This document shows, piece after piece, positions 30,610 to 39,793 of a stretch of DNA of 64,000 nt (the stretch's first letter is position 1; each line of letters opens with the position of its first letter). This DNA comes from SG8-41 sp963802355 (GTDB lineage: Bacteria; Pseudomonadota; Gammaproteobacteria; Burkholderiales; SG8-41). The notes under the pieces are model-generated. The model saw only the letters and a program-made list of their open reading frames with translations, made no database searches and had not been told where the DNA came from. The position numbers were made by a program, and so were the translations under genes. The stretch lies in NCBI GenBank assembly GCA_963802355.1, contig CAWDIV010000015.1, positions 186,001 through 250,000 of the forward strand, written 5' to 3'.

Positions 30610-30741
30610 ATGAAAACGCTCATTCTTGCCACGCTAGTTGCCTTGACGGTCGTTCTTGGGGGGTGTGCCACTTCCGGTGAATTCGTGGGAACCCGGGCCG
30701 ACAGCGCATTTCCGCTCGGCAGCACCGACTCGGCCGATTAA
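30610..30741 (+). CDS. Small lipoprotein, 43 residues
   Basis: Reads MKTLILATLVALTVVLGGC, a signal peptide with lipobox LGGC (Cys19), then ATSGEFVGTRADSAFPLG and ends in TDSAD. AGGAGATTCAG directly precedes the ATG and an intrinsic terminator follows 30 nt later, so it is a self-contained gene. Size and lipobox recall entericidin-like or other stress lipoproteins, but the mature 25 residues match nothing I know. Confidence 0.75.
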   Translation: MKTLILATLVALTVVLGGCATSGEFVGTRADSAFPLGSTDSAD

Positions 30742-30770
30742 AAATTTTCTCACACTAGAATCAATACACG

Positions 30771-30802
30771 CAGGCCGCGCACCCGCGCGGCCTGTTTTTT
30801 TT
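30771..30802 (+). terminator. Intrinsic terminator of the small lipoprotein gene
   Basis: Perfect 10-bp stem CAGGCCGCGC with GCGCGGCCTG, loop ACCC, then eight T. Confidence 0.93.
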
Positions 30803-31001
30803 CGCCCAGCGCTCCCGCTCTTCGATCATACAGGTCGGCACTTCCGCATCGGCCAGAGTCCAGGATTGGCAGTAGCATGGGGCCCCCTCCTTGCGGACGA
30901 CCAATCCCGCCCTGCCGTGGCCCTCGCCGCATACTTTGCTCTATCATGAGTGGTTGCAGATCATTGGCCGCCGCCCGGACACCGATGAACGCCAGTTTCT
31001 T

Positions 31002-33163
31002 ATGACTTTTGTCTTCCGCTTCGCCCGGCGGCCTGAGCGGGGCTGTCATGCGCTGTCTCTCGCGGCATGCGCCACCGCAGCGCTGACGCCTGTCCTTGCC
31101 GGCGCGCAACTGAAGCCCCCGGCCGGCAAGCCGACCATATTGCCGGAAGTCGTCGTGAGCGCGACGCGCGTCGAGGAGGACAGCTTCGAGCTTCCCGTTT
31201 CGATCGACCGCGTCGACGGCAGCGTCATCCGCGAGGACAAGCCGCAGGTCAACCTTTCGGAATCATTGAATCGCGTGCCCGGCGTGGTGGTGCAGAACCG
31301 GCAGAACTACGCGCAGGACCTCCAGATCTCATCGCGCGGCTTCGGCTCGCGCTCTACGTTCGGGGTGCGCGGGTTGCGGTTGATCGCGGACGGGATACCC
31401 GCCACCATGCCCGACGGCCAGGGACAGGCCGCCACCTTCAGCCTGGGCTCGGCCGACCGCATCGAGGTAATGCGGGGGCCTTTCTCCAGCCTTTACGGTA
31501 ACGCGGCAGGGGGCGTGATCCAGATCTTCACCGCGGACGGCCCGCCTGAGCCGACGCTGTCTGGGAGGCCTCTACGCCGGCAGCTACGATACCTACAAGC
31601 TGGGTGTCCAGCTCGGCGGCACCAGCGGACACCTCAATTACATCGGAGATCTCTCGCGGTTCGACACCAACGGCTATCGCGACCACAGCTCGGCGCGACG
31701 CGATCAACTCAACGCCAAGGTCAAGTACAACGCGGGCAGTCGCGGTGTCTTGACCCTGGTCGTGAACGCCCTGGACCAGCCGGATACCGAAGATCCGCTC
31801 GGCTTGACCGCCGCACAGGTTGCGCAGGACCCGCGTCAGGCCGGGACGAACGCCATAGCCTTCAACACGCGCAAGAGCATCTCCCAGGCCCAGCTCGGCC
31901 TGACATACGGGGTTTCATTGTCGGCATCCAATCGCATTGAAGCGCGCGCCTATTCCGGCGACCGGCAGGTAACGCAGTTCCTGGCGATTCCGCTCGCGAC
32001 CCAGGCCGCCGTTACGAGCTCCGGGCGGCGTTGTCGATCTCGATCGCGGCTACGGCGGAGCCGGCCTGCGCTGGACGTACACGAGCGAGCTCGCCGGCGG
32101 TCCGTTCAACGCCAGCGTCGGGGTCGATTACGATCGGATGAAGGAGCGTCGCACTGGCTACATCAACAACTTGGGCGTTTCCGGAGCGCTGAAGCGCGAT
32201 GAGGACAATACGGTTTCCAACACCGATTTCTATGCCCAGGCCGAATGGCGTTTCGCGCCGCGCTGGAATCTCCTCGCCGGAGTGCGCCGTAGCAACGTGA
32301 GCTTCGAGTCCACCGACTACTTCATCCGGCCGGGAAATCCGAATGACAGCGGCTCGATCGATTTCGCGCGCACGACGCCGGTAGCCGGCCTCACCTTCAA
32401 GCTCATGCCGGACGTGAGTCTCTACGCAAACTACGGGAAGGGATTCGAAACGCCCACGTTTGCCGAGCTGGCATACCGTGCGGACGGCACCACGGGCCTC
32501 AATTTCGCGCTGCTTCCGGCGCTCTCGGCACATCGGGAGGTCGGGGTCAAATCGCGGCTCGGCGACGCGATGCGCCTCAACCTCGCGCTCTACCGCATCG
32601 ACGTGACCGACGAGATCGTCGTGAACACGAACGCCGGCGGCCGCTCGACTTTCAAGAACGCCTCCAAGACCAAGCGCGAAGGGCTGGAGCTCGCATGGGA
32701 CGGCAAATTCAGCCACGGTCTGGAGGCTGCTCTGGCTTACACGCTGCTCGACGCCCGCTTCGAGCAACCGTTTACCACCGTGATCAGCACCCCGTCGATC
32801 CCGGTGACCGTCAGCGCCGGCAACCGGCTGCCCGGCGTGCCGCCGCAGGTTTTCTACGGCGAAGTCGTGTGGCGCTACGCGCCGACGGGTTTCCACGCCG
32901 GGATCGAAGTCCGGCACAGCGGCAAGATCTATGTGAATGACCCCAACACCGAGGCTGCGGGCGCCTACACGGTCTGGAATTTACGCGCGGGGTTCGAGCA
33001 GCGCGGCCGCAACTGGCGGATCTCGGAATTCGTGCGCGTCGACAATGTGACCGACCGGCAATATATCGGCTCGGTCATCGTCTCCGAAGCGAACAACCGG
33101 TTCTACGAGCCAGCGCCAACTCGCAACGTGCTGGTCGGCGTGCAGGCGAGCCTTCAGTTTTGA
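31002..33163 (+). CDS. TonB-dependent outer-membrane receptor, two frameshifts
   Basis: Energy-coupled importer of the outer membrane. After a signal sequence ending ALTPVLAGAQ comes a TonB-box-like LPEVVVSATRVEE, then the plug domain (QVNLSESLNRVPGVVVQNRQN, LGSADRIEVMRGPFSSLYGNAAGGVIQI) and the beta barrel, closing with an aromatic end, VQASLQF. An extra A at about 31564 and an extra C at about 32026, each directly after GGG, split it. Corrected length about 719 residues. The substrate is unknown; closest in style to siderophore or copper receptors (PupB/OprC group). No riboswitch recognised upstream. Converges with the LLM gene over the heptamer palindrome. Confidence 0.9.
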
Positions 33164-33187
33164 TCGACCCTGCTGTCGATCAAAACA

Positions 33188-33282
33188 GGGGCTAGGGACT
33201 CGGGGCTGGGGACTACAACCAAGCGTAGCCCGGATGCGCGCCGTAAACCCTAGACCCTAGCCCCTAATCCCTAGCCCCTAGT
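33188..33282. repeat. Head-to-head heptamer arrays GGGGCTA / CCCTAGC between convergent genes
   Basis: 33188-33215 holds GGGGCTA, GGGACTC, GGGGCTG, GGGACTA; 33248-33282 holds CCCTAGA, CCCTAGC, CCCTAAT, CCCTAGC, CCCTAGT. The two arrays are roughly complementary across a 32-nt centre that carries a REP fragment (GTAGCCCGGATGCGCG). The last unit ends on the first base of the LLM stop codon. Likely acts as a bidirectional hairpin terminator. Confidence 0.85.
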
Positions 33283-34386
33283 TAGGCGGCGCGCGACGCA
33301 CTGCCGATGGCCGTGTTGAGTGCGGGCATGACCTTCTCCGCCATCAACTCCATGGAGCGCCGGGCGAGCCTGGTATCGGCCCAGTCGTGGCCGCAATAGA
33401 GGAGCGTTCCGAAATCGCCGATCCGTCTCCCGGAATGCGAGCAACTGGTCCACCACACTGCTCACGCTTCCGGCGATGGCCATGTGGTCGAGCATGTAGT
33501 CGATGGTGACGGCTTCGTCTGTTACGGCAAGGTCGTGCTTGAATACGTCGGCTGCGCCGCGGGACAGGCGCTTGGTGCGCAGGTTCAGGAAATACTTGCC
33601 GTACGGCCCGTCGGCGCTTTTCCCGTAGCGCCGGGCCGTGGCGTCGTCGTCCGCCACGAAAATGCTCTTGCACACCCGCCAGTTTGCGGGATCGGCACGC
33701 CGTCCGCCCTCCGCGCAGCCTTTCACGTACATCGGCCAGTGCGTCGCCGCCCAGACCGGGGGCAGAAAGTTCGCGGTGATCGGGTCCCAGCCACGCGCCG
33801 CGGCGGCAGCGACGCCTTTGGAATGCGGGACGACGACGGTGACGACGATGGGCGGATGCGGCTGCTGGTACGGCTTGAGCATCACCCCCATCCCGGTCTG
33901 CGGCAGAAGCGTGCGCTCGGTCGAGATATTCCAGAATTTTCCCTTGAGATTGTACGGGGGTTCGCCCGCCCACAGAGCGAGGATGTGATCGATGGACTCA
34001 ACGAACATCGCGTTGCGGTCGAGGTCGAGGTTGCCGCAGACCTCCATATCGGAGCGCAGCCCGCCCGGACCGATGCCGAAGATGAAGCGCCCCTCGAGCA
34101 TATGATCCAGCATCGCCGCTTTCGAAGCGATCTGGACGGGGTGGTTGTTGGGCAGGTTGACCGTGCCGCTGCCGAGCTTGATCTGCTTCGTGTCGTGCAC
34201 GAGGCTGGCGAGAAACGCCAGGCAGTCCGGAATCGACTCGCACACGTCGGTCATGTGCTCGCCGATAAAGGCCTCGCAGTAGCCGAGCCGGTCGGCGAGC
34301 AGCACGGCCTCGCGATCCTCCTTGAGCGTCTGCGTGTAGTTGCGGCCCACCGGGTGGATGGGCATGGTGAAGAAGCCGAGTTTCAT
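33282..34386 (-). CDS. LLM class flavin-dependent oxidoreductase, one frameshift
   Basis: Luciferase-like monooxygenase family using reduced flavin. MKLGFFTMPIHPVGRNYTQTL and the (beta/alpha)8 motifs GYCEAFIGEHMTD, LGSGTVNLPNNHPVQIASKAAMLDHM and RFIFGIGPGGLRSDMEV are typical. An extra base near 33423 shifts the last 45 residues; in the corrected frame they read FGTLLYCGHDWADTRLARR and then the stop. About 368 residues. Resembles limonene or alkane monooxygenase-type LLM enzymes, substrate unknown. Divergent from the E1 alpha gene; upstream heptamers lie just before the start. Confidence 0.9.
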
Positions 34387-34404
34387 TTCGCTATCGCTGA
34401 GGAT

Positions 34405-34439
34405 GTGATGGGTGATGAGTGATGGGTGATGAGTGGCGG
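34405..34439. repeat. Heptamer array GTGATGG upstream of the LLM gene
   Basis: Five 7-mers: GTGATGG, GTGATGA, GTGATGG, GTGATGA, GTGGCGG. It is the reverse complement of the CATCACC array at 34671-34712 over about 29 bases. Confidence 0.88.
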
Positions 34440-34670
34440 TGACCGCTCCCGAACTTTCGATCGAATGCAGCATCTTACCGTCAAATCACGGAGAAACTAC
34501 CGGGTTCCGCAACGTGAACGACCCCGCCGGGAGCCACGCGGGCTCCATCTTCCGCTCAAATAACGGTCTCGTTTCAGACTAAAGCCAATCTGCGGTAATC
34601 TCGTTCTGCAGGAAGGCGGTTGGCCCCTGACTCGCGAGCGAGTTATTAACGATGCTGCGATGGTTTTCTT

Positions 34671-34712
34671 CATCACCCATCACTCATCACCCATCACTCA
34701 TCACCCATCACA
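34671..34712. repeat. Heptamer array CATCACC upstream of the E1 alpha gene
   Basis: Six 7-mers: CATCACC, CATCACT, CATCACC, CATCACT, CATCACC, CATCACA. Inverted relative to the array at 34405-34439, about 230 nt away, so the two frame the divergent promoter region. Confidence 0.88.
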
Positions 34713-34729
34713 TAGCGCAAGCGCAGCCA

Positions 34730-35794
34730 GTGACGGTCGTCGCGAAATTCGAAATCCACTACTCGCAGTTCCTCGACCCGAACGGCAAGGTAGTCCAAAC
34801 GCTGCCCGAATTCGCGCGCGATCCTCAGGCGCTGATCCCACTTTATCGCTCGATGGTGCTGATGCGCACCTATGACGCCAAGGCGATCGCCCTGCAGCGC
34901 ACCGGCCAGCTCGGCACTTTTGCGTCGCTGCTGGGCAAGGAAGCGGTCGAGGCCGGCGTTGGCAGCGCAATGGCGGAAAACGACGTATTTCTCATGACCT
35001 ATCGCGAAAACGGCGTCCAGCTCATACGCGGGGTCACGCTGAAGGAGCTGTTTCTCTATTGGGGAGGCGACGAGCGGGGTTCGGATTTCGCCGTCCCGCG
35101 CAAGGATTTCCCGATCTGCATCACCATTGCGGCGCATGCCACCCATGCCGTGGGGGTCGCGTACGCGATGAAACTCAGGCGAGAGCCGCGCGTCGCGGTA
35201 TGCGCACTGGGCGACGGCGCCACATCGAAGGGCGATTTCTACGAGGGCATCAACGCCGCCGGCGCCTGGAAGCTGCCGGTGGTGTTCGTCGTGACCAACA
35301 ACCAGTGGGCGATCTCGGTGCCGCGCCGCGCGCAGAGCGCGAGCGAAACACTCGCCCAGAAGGCGATCGCAGGCGGGTTCGAGGGCATGCAGGTGGATGG
35401 CAACGACGTGATCGCGGTTCGCCACGCGATGGATCTGGCGCTTGCCAAGGCTCGCGCCGGCGCAGGCCCCACGCTCATCGAGGCTCAGACGTACCGTCTG
35501 AGCGACCACACGACGGCGGACGACGCGACGCGGTACCGCAGTCCCGATGAACTGGCCGAGGCGTGGAAGCTCGAACCCCTATCGCGGTTGCGAGCCTATC
35601 TCATCGCCTCGGGCGTCTGGGACAAAACAAAAGAGGATGCGCTGCTCAAGGAATGCAACGAGCAGGTACAGGCCGCGGCGCAGGCCTACCTCGACACGCC
35701 GCATCCCGGCATTGAGTGCATGTTCGATCACCTCTACGCCACGCTGCCAGCGGCGCTCCAGCTGCAGCGCGCCGCTGCGCTGGGTGACAAGTGA
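34730..35794 (+). CDS. 2-oxoacid (pyruvate-type) dehydrogenase E1 component, alpha subunit
   Basis: ThDP-dependent decarboxylase subunit, about 354 residues. Blocks: LYRSMVLMRTYDAKAIALQRTGQLGTF, FLMTYRENGVQLIRGV, VCALGDGATSKGDFYEGINAAG and VFVVTNNQWAIS (the GDG to NN ThDP/Mg motif), SDHTTADDATRYR. The GTG in PVTVVAKFEIHY is preferred as start because homologues begin about here; the in-frame ATG at 34652 would translate the heptamer array into the N-terminus. Neither start has a clear Shine-Dalgarno. Forms alpha2beta2 with the next gene. Pyruvate or branched-chain 2-oxoacids are possible substrates. Confidence 0.88.
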   Translation: MTVVAKFEIHYSQFLDPNGKVVQTLPEFARDPQALIPLYRSMVLMRTYDAKAIALQRTGQLGTFASLLGKEAVEAGVGSAMAENDVFLMTYRENGVQLIRGVTLKELFLYWGGDERGSDFAVPRKDFPICITIAAHATHAVGVAYAMKLRREPRVAVCALGDGATSKGDFYEGINAAGAWKLPVVFVVTNNQWAISVPRRAQSASETLAQKAIAGGFEGMQVDGNDVIAVRHAMDLALAKARAGAGPTLIEAQTYRLSDHTTADDATRYRSPDELAEAWKLEPLSRLRAYLIASGVWDKTKEDALLKECNEQVQAAAQAYLDTPHPGIECMFDHLYATLPAALQLQRAAALGDK

Positions 35795-35874
35795 CGGGTG
35801 ACGAGTGACGAGAGGAACCTGCGATTTGACCTGGCTTTTCGTCACTCATCACTCATCACCCATCACGCATCACT
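35784..35874. repeat. Head-to-head heptamer arrays between E1 alpha and E1 beta
   Basis: 35784-35811: GTGACAA, GTGACGG, GTGACGA, GTGACGA, overlapping the E1 alpha stop. 35840-35874: CGTCACT, CATCACT, CATCACC, CATCACG, CATCACT, ending six bases before the E1 beta ATG. The arrays can pair across a 28-nt loop; the second occupies the place of the Shine-Dalgarno. Confidence 0.88.
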
Positions 35875-35880
35875 GCATTC

Positions 35881-36861
35881 ATGGCGCAGATCACCCTCGT
35901 TGAAGCCATCAATCTCGCGCTGAAACACGAGATGGAGAACGATCCCGCCGTCGTCGTGCTCGGCCAGGACGTGGGCGTGGATGGCGGCGTGTTCCGTGCC
36001 ACGCTGGGCCTCAGTGAGCGTTTTGGCGCAGAGCGCGTAATCGATACACCGCTTGCCGAAGGTCTCATCGCCGGCATGAGCATAGGTATGGCGGTAGAAG
36101 GGCTGAAGCCGGTTGCGGAAATCCAGTTCGCGGGCTTCGGCTACACCACGATAGACCAGATCCTCAATCACGCCGGCCGCATGCGCCACCGCACCCAGGG
36201 ACGGCTTTCATGCCCCATGGTAATGCGTACGCCGTGCGGCGCCGGCATCCATGCTCCTGAGCATCACTCTGAAAGCCCCGAGACCATGTTCGCCCATATT
36301 CCCGGCATCCGGGTGGTGTATCCCTCTTCCCCGAGGCGTGCCTATGGATTGCTGCTCGCGTCGATCCGGGACCCGGATCCTGTGGTATTCCTCGAACCCA
36401 CGCGCCTTTACCGCTTGATCAAGGAGGAAGTCGCCGACGATGGCCAGGCGGCACAGCTCGATTCCTGCTTCACGGCGCGCGAAGGCAGCGACATCACCCT
36501 GGTCGCCTGGGGCGCGATGGTGCACGAATCCCTTGCGGCCGCAGATGATCTCGCGGAACAGGGTATCGCCGCAGAAGTGATCGACGTCGCGACGCTCAAG
36601 CCGCTCGACATGGACACCATACTCACCTCGGTAGCCAAGACCGGACGCTGTGTGATCGTCACCGAGGCGCCGCGCACGTGCAGTTACGCGGCCGAGATCG
36701 CGGCCAATCTGGCCGAAGACGGCCTGCTCACGCTGCTCGCGCCGGTGCAAAGGGTCACCGCTTACGACGTCGTGGTGCCGCTGCCGCGTCTCGAGCATAA
36801 ATACATGCCCGACAAGCACCGCATCATCGCTTCGGCCAAGAAAGCCTTGGCCTTCGCTTAA
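35881..36861 (+). CDS. 2-oxoacid dehydrogenase E1 component, beta subunit
   Basis: 326 residues, usual length for PdhB/BkdA2. MAQITLVEAINLALKHEMENDPAVVVLGQDVGVDGGVF is the PP-type ThDP-binding N-terminus; FGAERVIDTPLAEG and FAGFGYTTIDQILNHAGRMRHRT (with the conserved FxxF region) follow; transketolase C-domain EVIDVATLKPLDMDTI and VIVTEAPRTCSYAAEIAA. No Shine-Dalgarno is visible before the ATG. Translation may be coupled to E1 alpha or affected by the spacer hairpin. No frameshift. Confidence 0.92.
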   Translation: MAQITLVEAINLALKHEMENDPAVVVLGQDVGVDGGVFRATLGLSERFGAERVIDTPLAEGLIAGMSIGMAVEGLKPVAEIQFAGFGYTTIDQILNHAGRMRHRTQGRLSCPMVMRTPCGAGIHAPEHHSESPETMFAHIPGIRVVYPSSPRRAYGLLLASIRDPDPVVFLEPTRLYRLIKEEVADDGQAAQLDSCFTAREGSDITLVAWGAMVHESLAAADDLAEQGIAAEVIDVATLKPLDMDTILTSVAKTGRCVIVTEAPRTCSYAAEIAANLAEDGLLTLLAPVQRVTAYDVVVPLPRLEHKYMPDKHRIIASAKKALAFA

Positions 36862-36994
36862 GAATGGACTCCATCCCGCGTGGCTGCGACGATATCGCAA
36901 CTGCATACTTCATTTCGGCTCGGGATGTGGTCGTTCGCGGGCCGTCCATTCTTTATAAAAATTCAATCTTGAGTTTTCATTAAAATTTTCATTT

Positions 36995-38099
36995 ATGAAA
37001 ATCTTCAAGCTGCCCGATCTCGGCGAGGGCCTGCAGGAGGCCGAAATCGTGAAATGGCACGTGAAGGTCGGCGATGAAATACAGGCCGACCAGCCCATGG
37101 TGTCGGTGGAAACGGCCAAGGCGGTGGTCGATATTCCCGCGCCGTACCCGGGCAAGATCGCGAAGCTCTACGGCAACCCGGGCGATATTGCGCACCTCGG
37201 CGCCCCGCTGGTGGCGTTCGAAGGGCGAAAGCAACGCCGCCGATGCCGGCACCGTAGTCGGCAAAGTCGAGGTAGGACAGAAAATCGTAAGCGATGCTCC
37301 AGCGGCGCCTGCGCCGGTCACCGGCGGCATCAAGGCGACCCCGGCGGTGCGCGCACTCGCGCGCAAGTTGAACGTGGACCTGACGATGGTTACGCCCACG
37401 GGCGCGGACGGGCTGCTCACGATCAACGACGTGCAGCGCGCGGCACGCATCCTTACGGAGATCGGGCCGATCGAGATGCTGCGCGGCGTGCGCCGTGCGA
37501 TGGCCCAGAACATGGAGCTCGCTCACGCCGAAGTCGCATCGGTCACGATCATGGACGACGCGGATATCGAGTCCTGGCCGGCAGGCACGAATACGATGCT
37601 GCGGCTGATCCGCGCGCTCGTCGCCGGCTGCCGCGCCGAGCCTTCGCTCAACGCGTGGTATGACAGCGAGAAGGTCGGCCGCTGGGTTCTCAAGAAGATC
37701 GACATCGGCATTGCGGTGGACACGCCGGACGGGCTGCTCGTGCCGGTGCTGCGCAACTGCGGCGAGCGCGACCCGCAGGAGCTCGAGCAGGCACTCGCCA
37801 AGCTCGTCGCCGACGCGCGGGCGAGAAAAGTGCCGCCCGAGGAGCTGCGCGCCAACACGATCACGCTCTCCAACTACGGGTCGATCGCGGGGCGTTATGC
37901 CTCGCCCGTGGTGGTGCCGCCGACGGTGGCGATACTCGGCGCCGGGAGGATCGCGAAGCAAGTCGTGGTGGTGGAAGACAAACCGGCCGTCCGCCGCATG
38001 CTGCCCCTGTCCCTCACGTTCGACCACCGCGTGGCGACCGGCGGCGAAGCGGGACGATTCCTGAAGGCGGTCATCGGCGATCTGCAACTGTCAAAGTAA
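36995..38099 (+). CDS. 2-oxoacid dehydrogenase E2 (dihydrolipoamide acyltransferase), one frameshift
   Basis: Lipoyl domain (1-77) with DLGEGLQEAEIVKWHVKVGD and lipoylation site VETAKAVVDI; peripheral subunit-binding domain TPAVRALARKLNVDLTMVTPTG; catalytic core from about residue 155, ending LTFDHRVATGGEAGRFL. An extra C directly after GGG near 37226 breaks the frame between lipoyl domain and linker. About 367 residues. The usual DHRxxDG active-site Asp is replaced (DHRVATGG), a variant seen in some betaproteobacterial E2 proteins. No E3 gene follows; LpdA of the TCA operon is the likely partner. Confidence 0.92.
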
Positions 38100-38328
38100 C
38101 ACAACACTCTGACGTGTATCCTTGCGCAAAGGAGGCAATAGCGCTGACATCGTAGACAGGAGGTCCGGAAAGGAGCACGCAAAGGCGTTAACCGAGGGTC
38201 CACACAAGAAGCATCCATGAAAACGCTGGGACGCGTAGGTCGGCTGTACTTTGTCGCGCTGGTGGGTGCCCTGATGATGATTCAACGCGAACGGTTAGCC
38301 GCTCAAAGGAGTCAGTATGAACAATCCC

Positions 38329-39600
38329 CTAGAGCCGCAGGCCGGTGGAGTTTTTCTCGTAGGAGAGCGACTCGAAGCGGATGCCAAGCTCCTTGCCGTA
38401 ACGGAACGCCTGCAGGATCTCCTCGCGCGTCGCCCGGCGCGCGAGATCGCGGTACTTGTTGTTGAATTTCGGATGCCCCGGATCGCAGAAGTTGTCCGGG
38501 TGATACTGATCCATGATGTTGACCGGCGCGTCCGGCATGTTCGCCGCCACCCATTGCAGCACCGGAGCCGTGCAGCACTCAACGTGGCCCGGCATGATGA
38601 GGTGCCGGATGGTAACGTCCTCGCCCCACTCGTGGATGAGCCGCAGATTCGCCGTCACCGCGTCCCAGTAGAACGGCGTCTTCGAGAGCAGCGGCGCGCA
38701 GCGCCCGGGGCCGAACTTGAAATCGGGCAGCCACACGTCCATAAGGATGCGCAGCAGCTTCATTGCCGGCGCCGTCATAAAAAAGTTGCTGTTCCACAGC
38801 ATCGGCGCATTGAATGCGCCGGCGTAACGGGCAAACTGCGAATACATCCCGAAGCCGAAATGATGATCCGCCTTTCCCGGCAGCGTTGCCACCAGATCCT
38901 CTTTCGTCGGGCACAGCTCCGCGAGCTGCGAGATCGCGTCCACGATCGTGTGGAGATGTATCGTGACCTCTCCGCCGACCCAGTTGATGTTGTGGCATCC
39001 CTCCATGCGCAGCAACCATGCCATGGTCGCCAGGGTGCGCGGGGTGACCACGCGGCCGTTGTCCTTGTCGGTGGAGATGTCGCCGTTCTGGCAGAACGCG
39101 CAGCGCATGTTGCACGAGGTGAAGAAAATCGTGCCCGAGCCGCGCGTTCCACGATAAACCAACTCCTCGCCGCGGTGGTGAAAATACGTGGATACGCGCG
39201 TTTCGGCACCGAGTTTGCAGGTGCCGAAGTGACTCCCCTGGGTACGATCCACCCCGCAGTCGTAGCGGCAGAAATTGCAGTGCGCGAGCATCCGGTAGGC
39301 GAGCTCGCGGCAAAGGTCCATCAGGTCCGGGCGCGGGCGCGGCGCCGCCGGAAGGTCGGAATCACCCCGGCGGATGCGGTCCCACAACCGAAGGAAATCC
39401 GGCGTCTTCGCTTCCAGCTCCGCCCACAACGCCTCTTCCGGCGCGTCCAGGCGGATCGCAACGGGGATATGCCGCGCGATGCGGAATTTAGCGGGGCGGA
39501 GGTTGTCCGCGACCGCGCGGTACCACGGCATCCGCCCCCTGAGGTCGGGTTCACGCCAGATACGAAGCCCGCTCAAATCACCCATAGGAGTCAGTGGCAC
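38329..39600 (-). CDS. Radical SAM protein, pyruvate-formate-lyase-activase-like
   Basis: 423 residues. The radical SAM cluster motif is CNMRCAFC (Cys163, 167, 170), followed by GGE in NWVGGEVTIH. Before it is an additional cysteine set, CNFCRYDCGVDR and GTCKLG (Cys108, 111, 115, 128), which could hold a second Fe-S centre or zinc. C-terminal NIMDQYHPDN is typical of the COG1313 group. These enzymes are annotated as PFL activases but no glycyl-radical enzyme is present here, so the substrate is open. The start could be GTG at 39600 or the ATG at 39585. Convergent with the E2 gene. Confidence 0.87.
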   Translation of the reverse strand: MPLTPMGDLSGLRIWREPDLRGRMPWYRAVADNLRPAKFRIARHIPVAIRLDAPEEALWAELEAKTPDFLRLWDRIRRGDSDLPAAPRPRPDLMDLCRELAYRMLAHCNFCRYDCGVDRTQGSHFGTCKLGAETRVSTYFHHRGEELVYRGTRGSGTIFFTSCNMRCAFCQNGDISTDKDNGRVVTPRTLATMAWLLRMEGCHNINWVGGEVTIHLHTIVDAISQLAELCPTKEDLVATLPGKADHHFGFGMYSQFARYAGAFNAPMLWNSNFFMTAPAMKLLRILMDVWLPDFKFGPGRCAPLLSKTPFYWDAVTANLRLIHEWGEDVTIRHLIMPGHVECCTAPVLQWVAANMPDAPVNIMDQYHPDNFCDPGHPKFNNKYRDLARRATREEILQAFRYGKELGIRFESLSYEKNSTGLRL

Positions 39601-39734
39601 TATTCATTGTACGACGGGGATGCGGGGGACACGGGAAGACTCCGATAGTTTGCTCTGATGGGGCCCGTGCGACTGTTTCGATGCCGTCTCGTTCCGTGCG
39701 ACGGGGGGCGCGGGGGGAACGGGAAGGCTCTAAG

Positions 39735-39771
39735 GGTGTCAGGAACCCTCAACTCTAAGGTTCCTGACACC
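39735..39771. repeat. Dispersed hairpin repeat GGTGTCAGGAACC, copy 1
   Basis: Perfect 13-bp stem GGTGTCAGGAACC with GGTTCCTGACACC around the loop CTCAACTCTAA. The same hairpin with the same loop text (ACTCTAA) is found at 57400-57445. Lies between the radical SAM and MBL-rhodanese genes, 22 nt past the stop of the latter. Confidence 0.85.
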
Positions 39772-39793
39772 TTCGGGCCCGTTCCCCCCTTTG

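Noticed and set aside
31002..33163. Cobalamin riboswitch upstream of the TonB receptor
   Set aside because: No B12-box-like sequence was found in 30803-31001.
34405..35874. Possible CRISPR array
   Set aside because: The repeats are contiguous 7-mers without spacers and there are no cas genes.
38317..39648. 443-codon plus-strand frame with a good AAAGGAG ribosome site
   Set aside because: It lies wholly antisense to the radical SAM gene and has shadow composition. The ribosome site and a short upstream frame (38217, MKTLGRVGRLYFVALVG) may be remnants of a lost small gene, but I cannot support a product.
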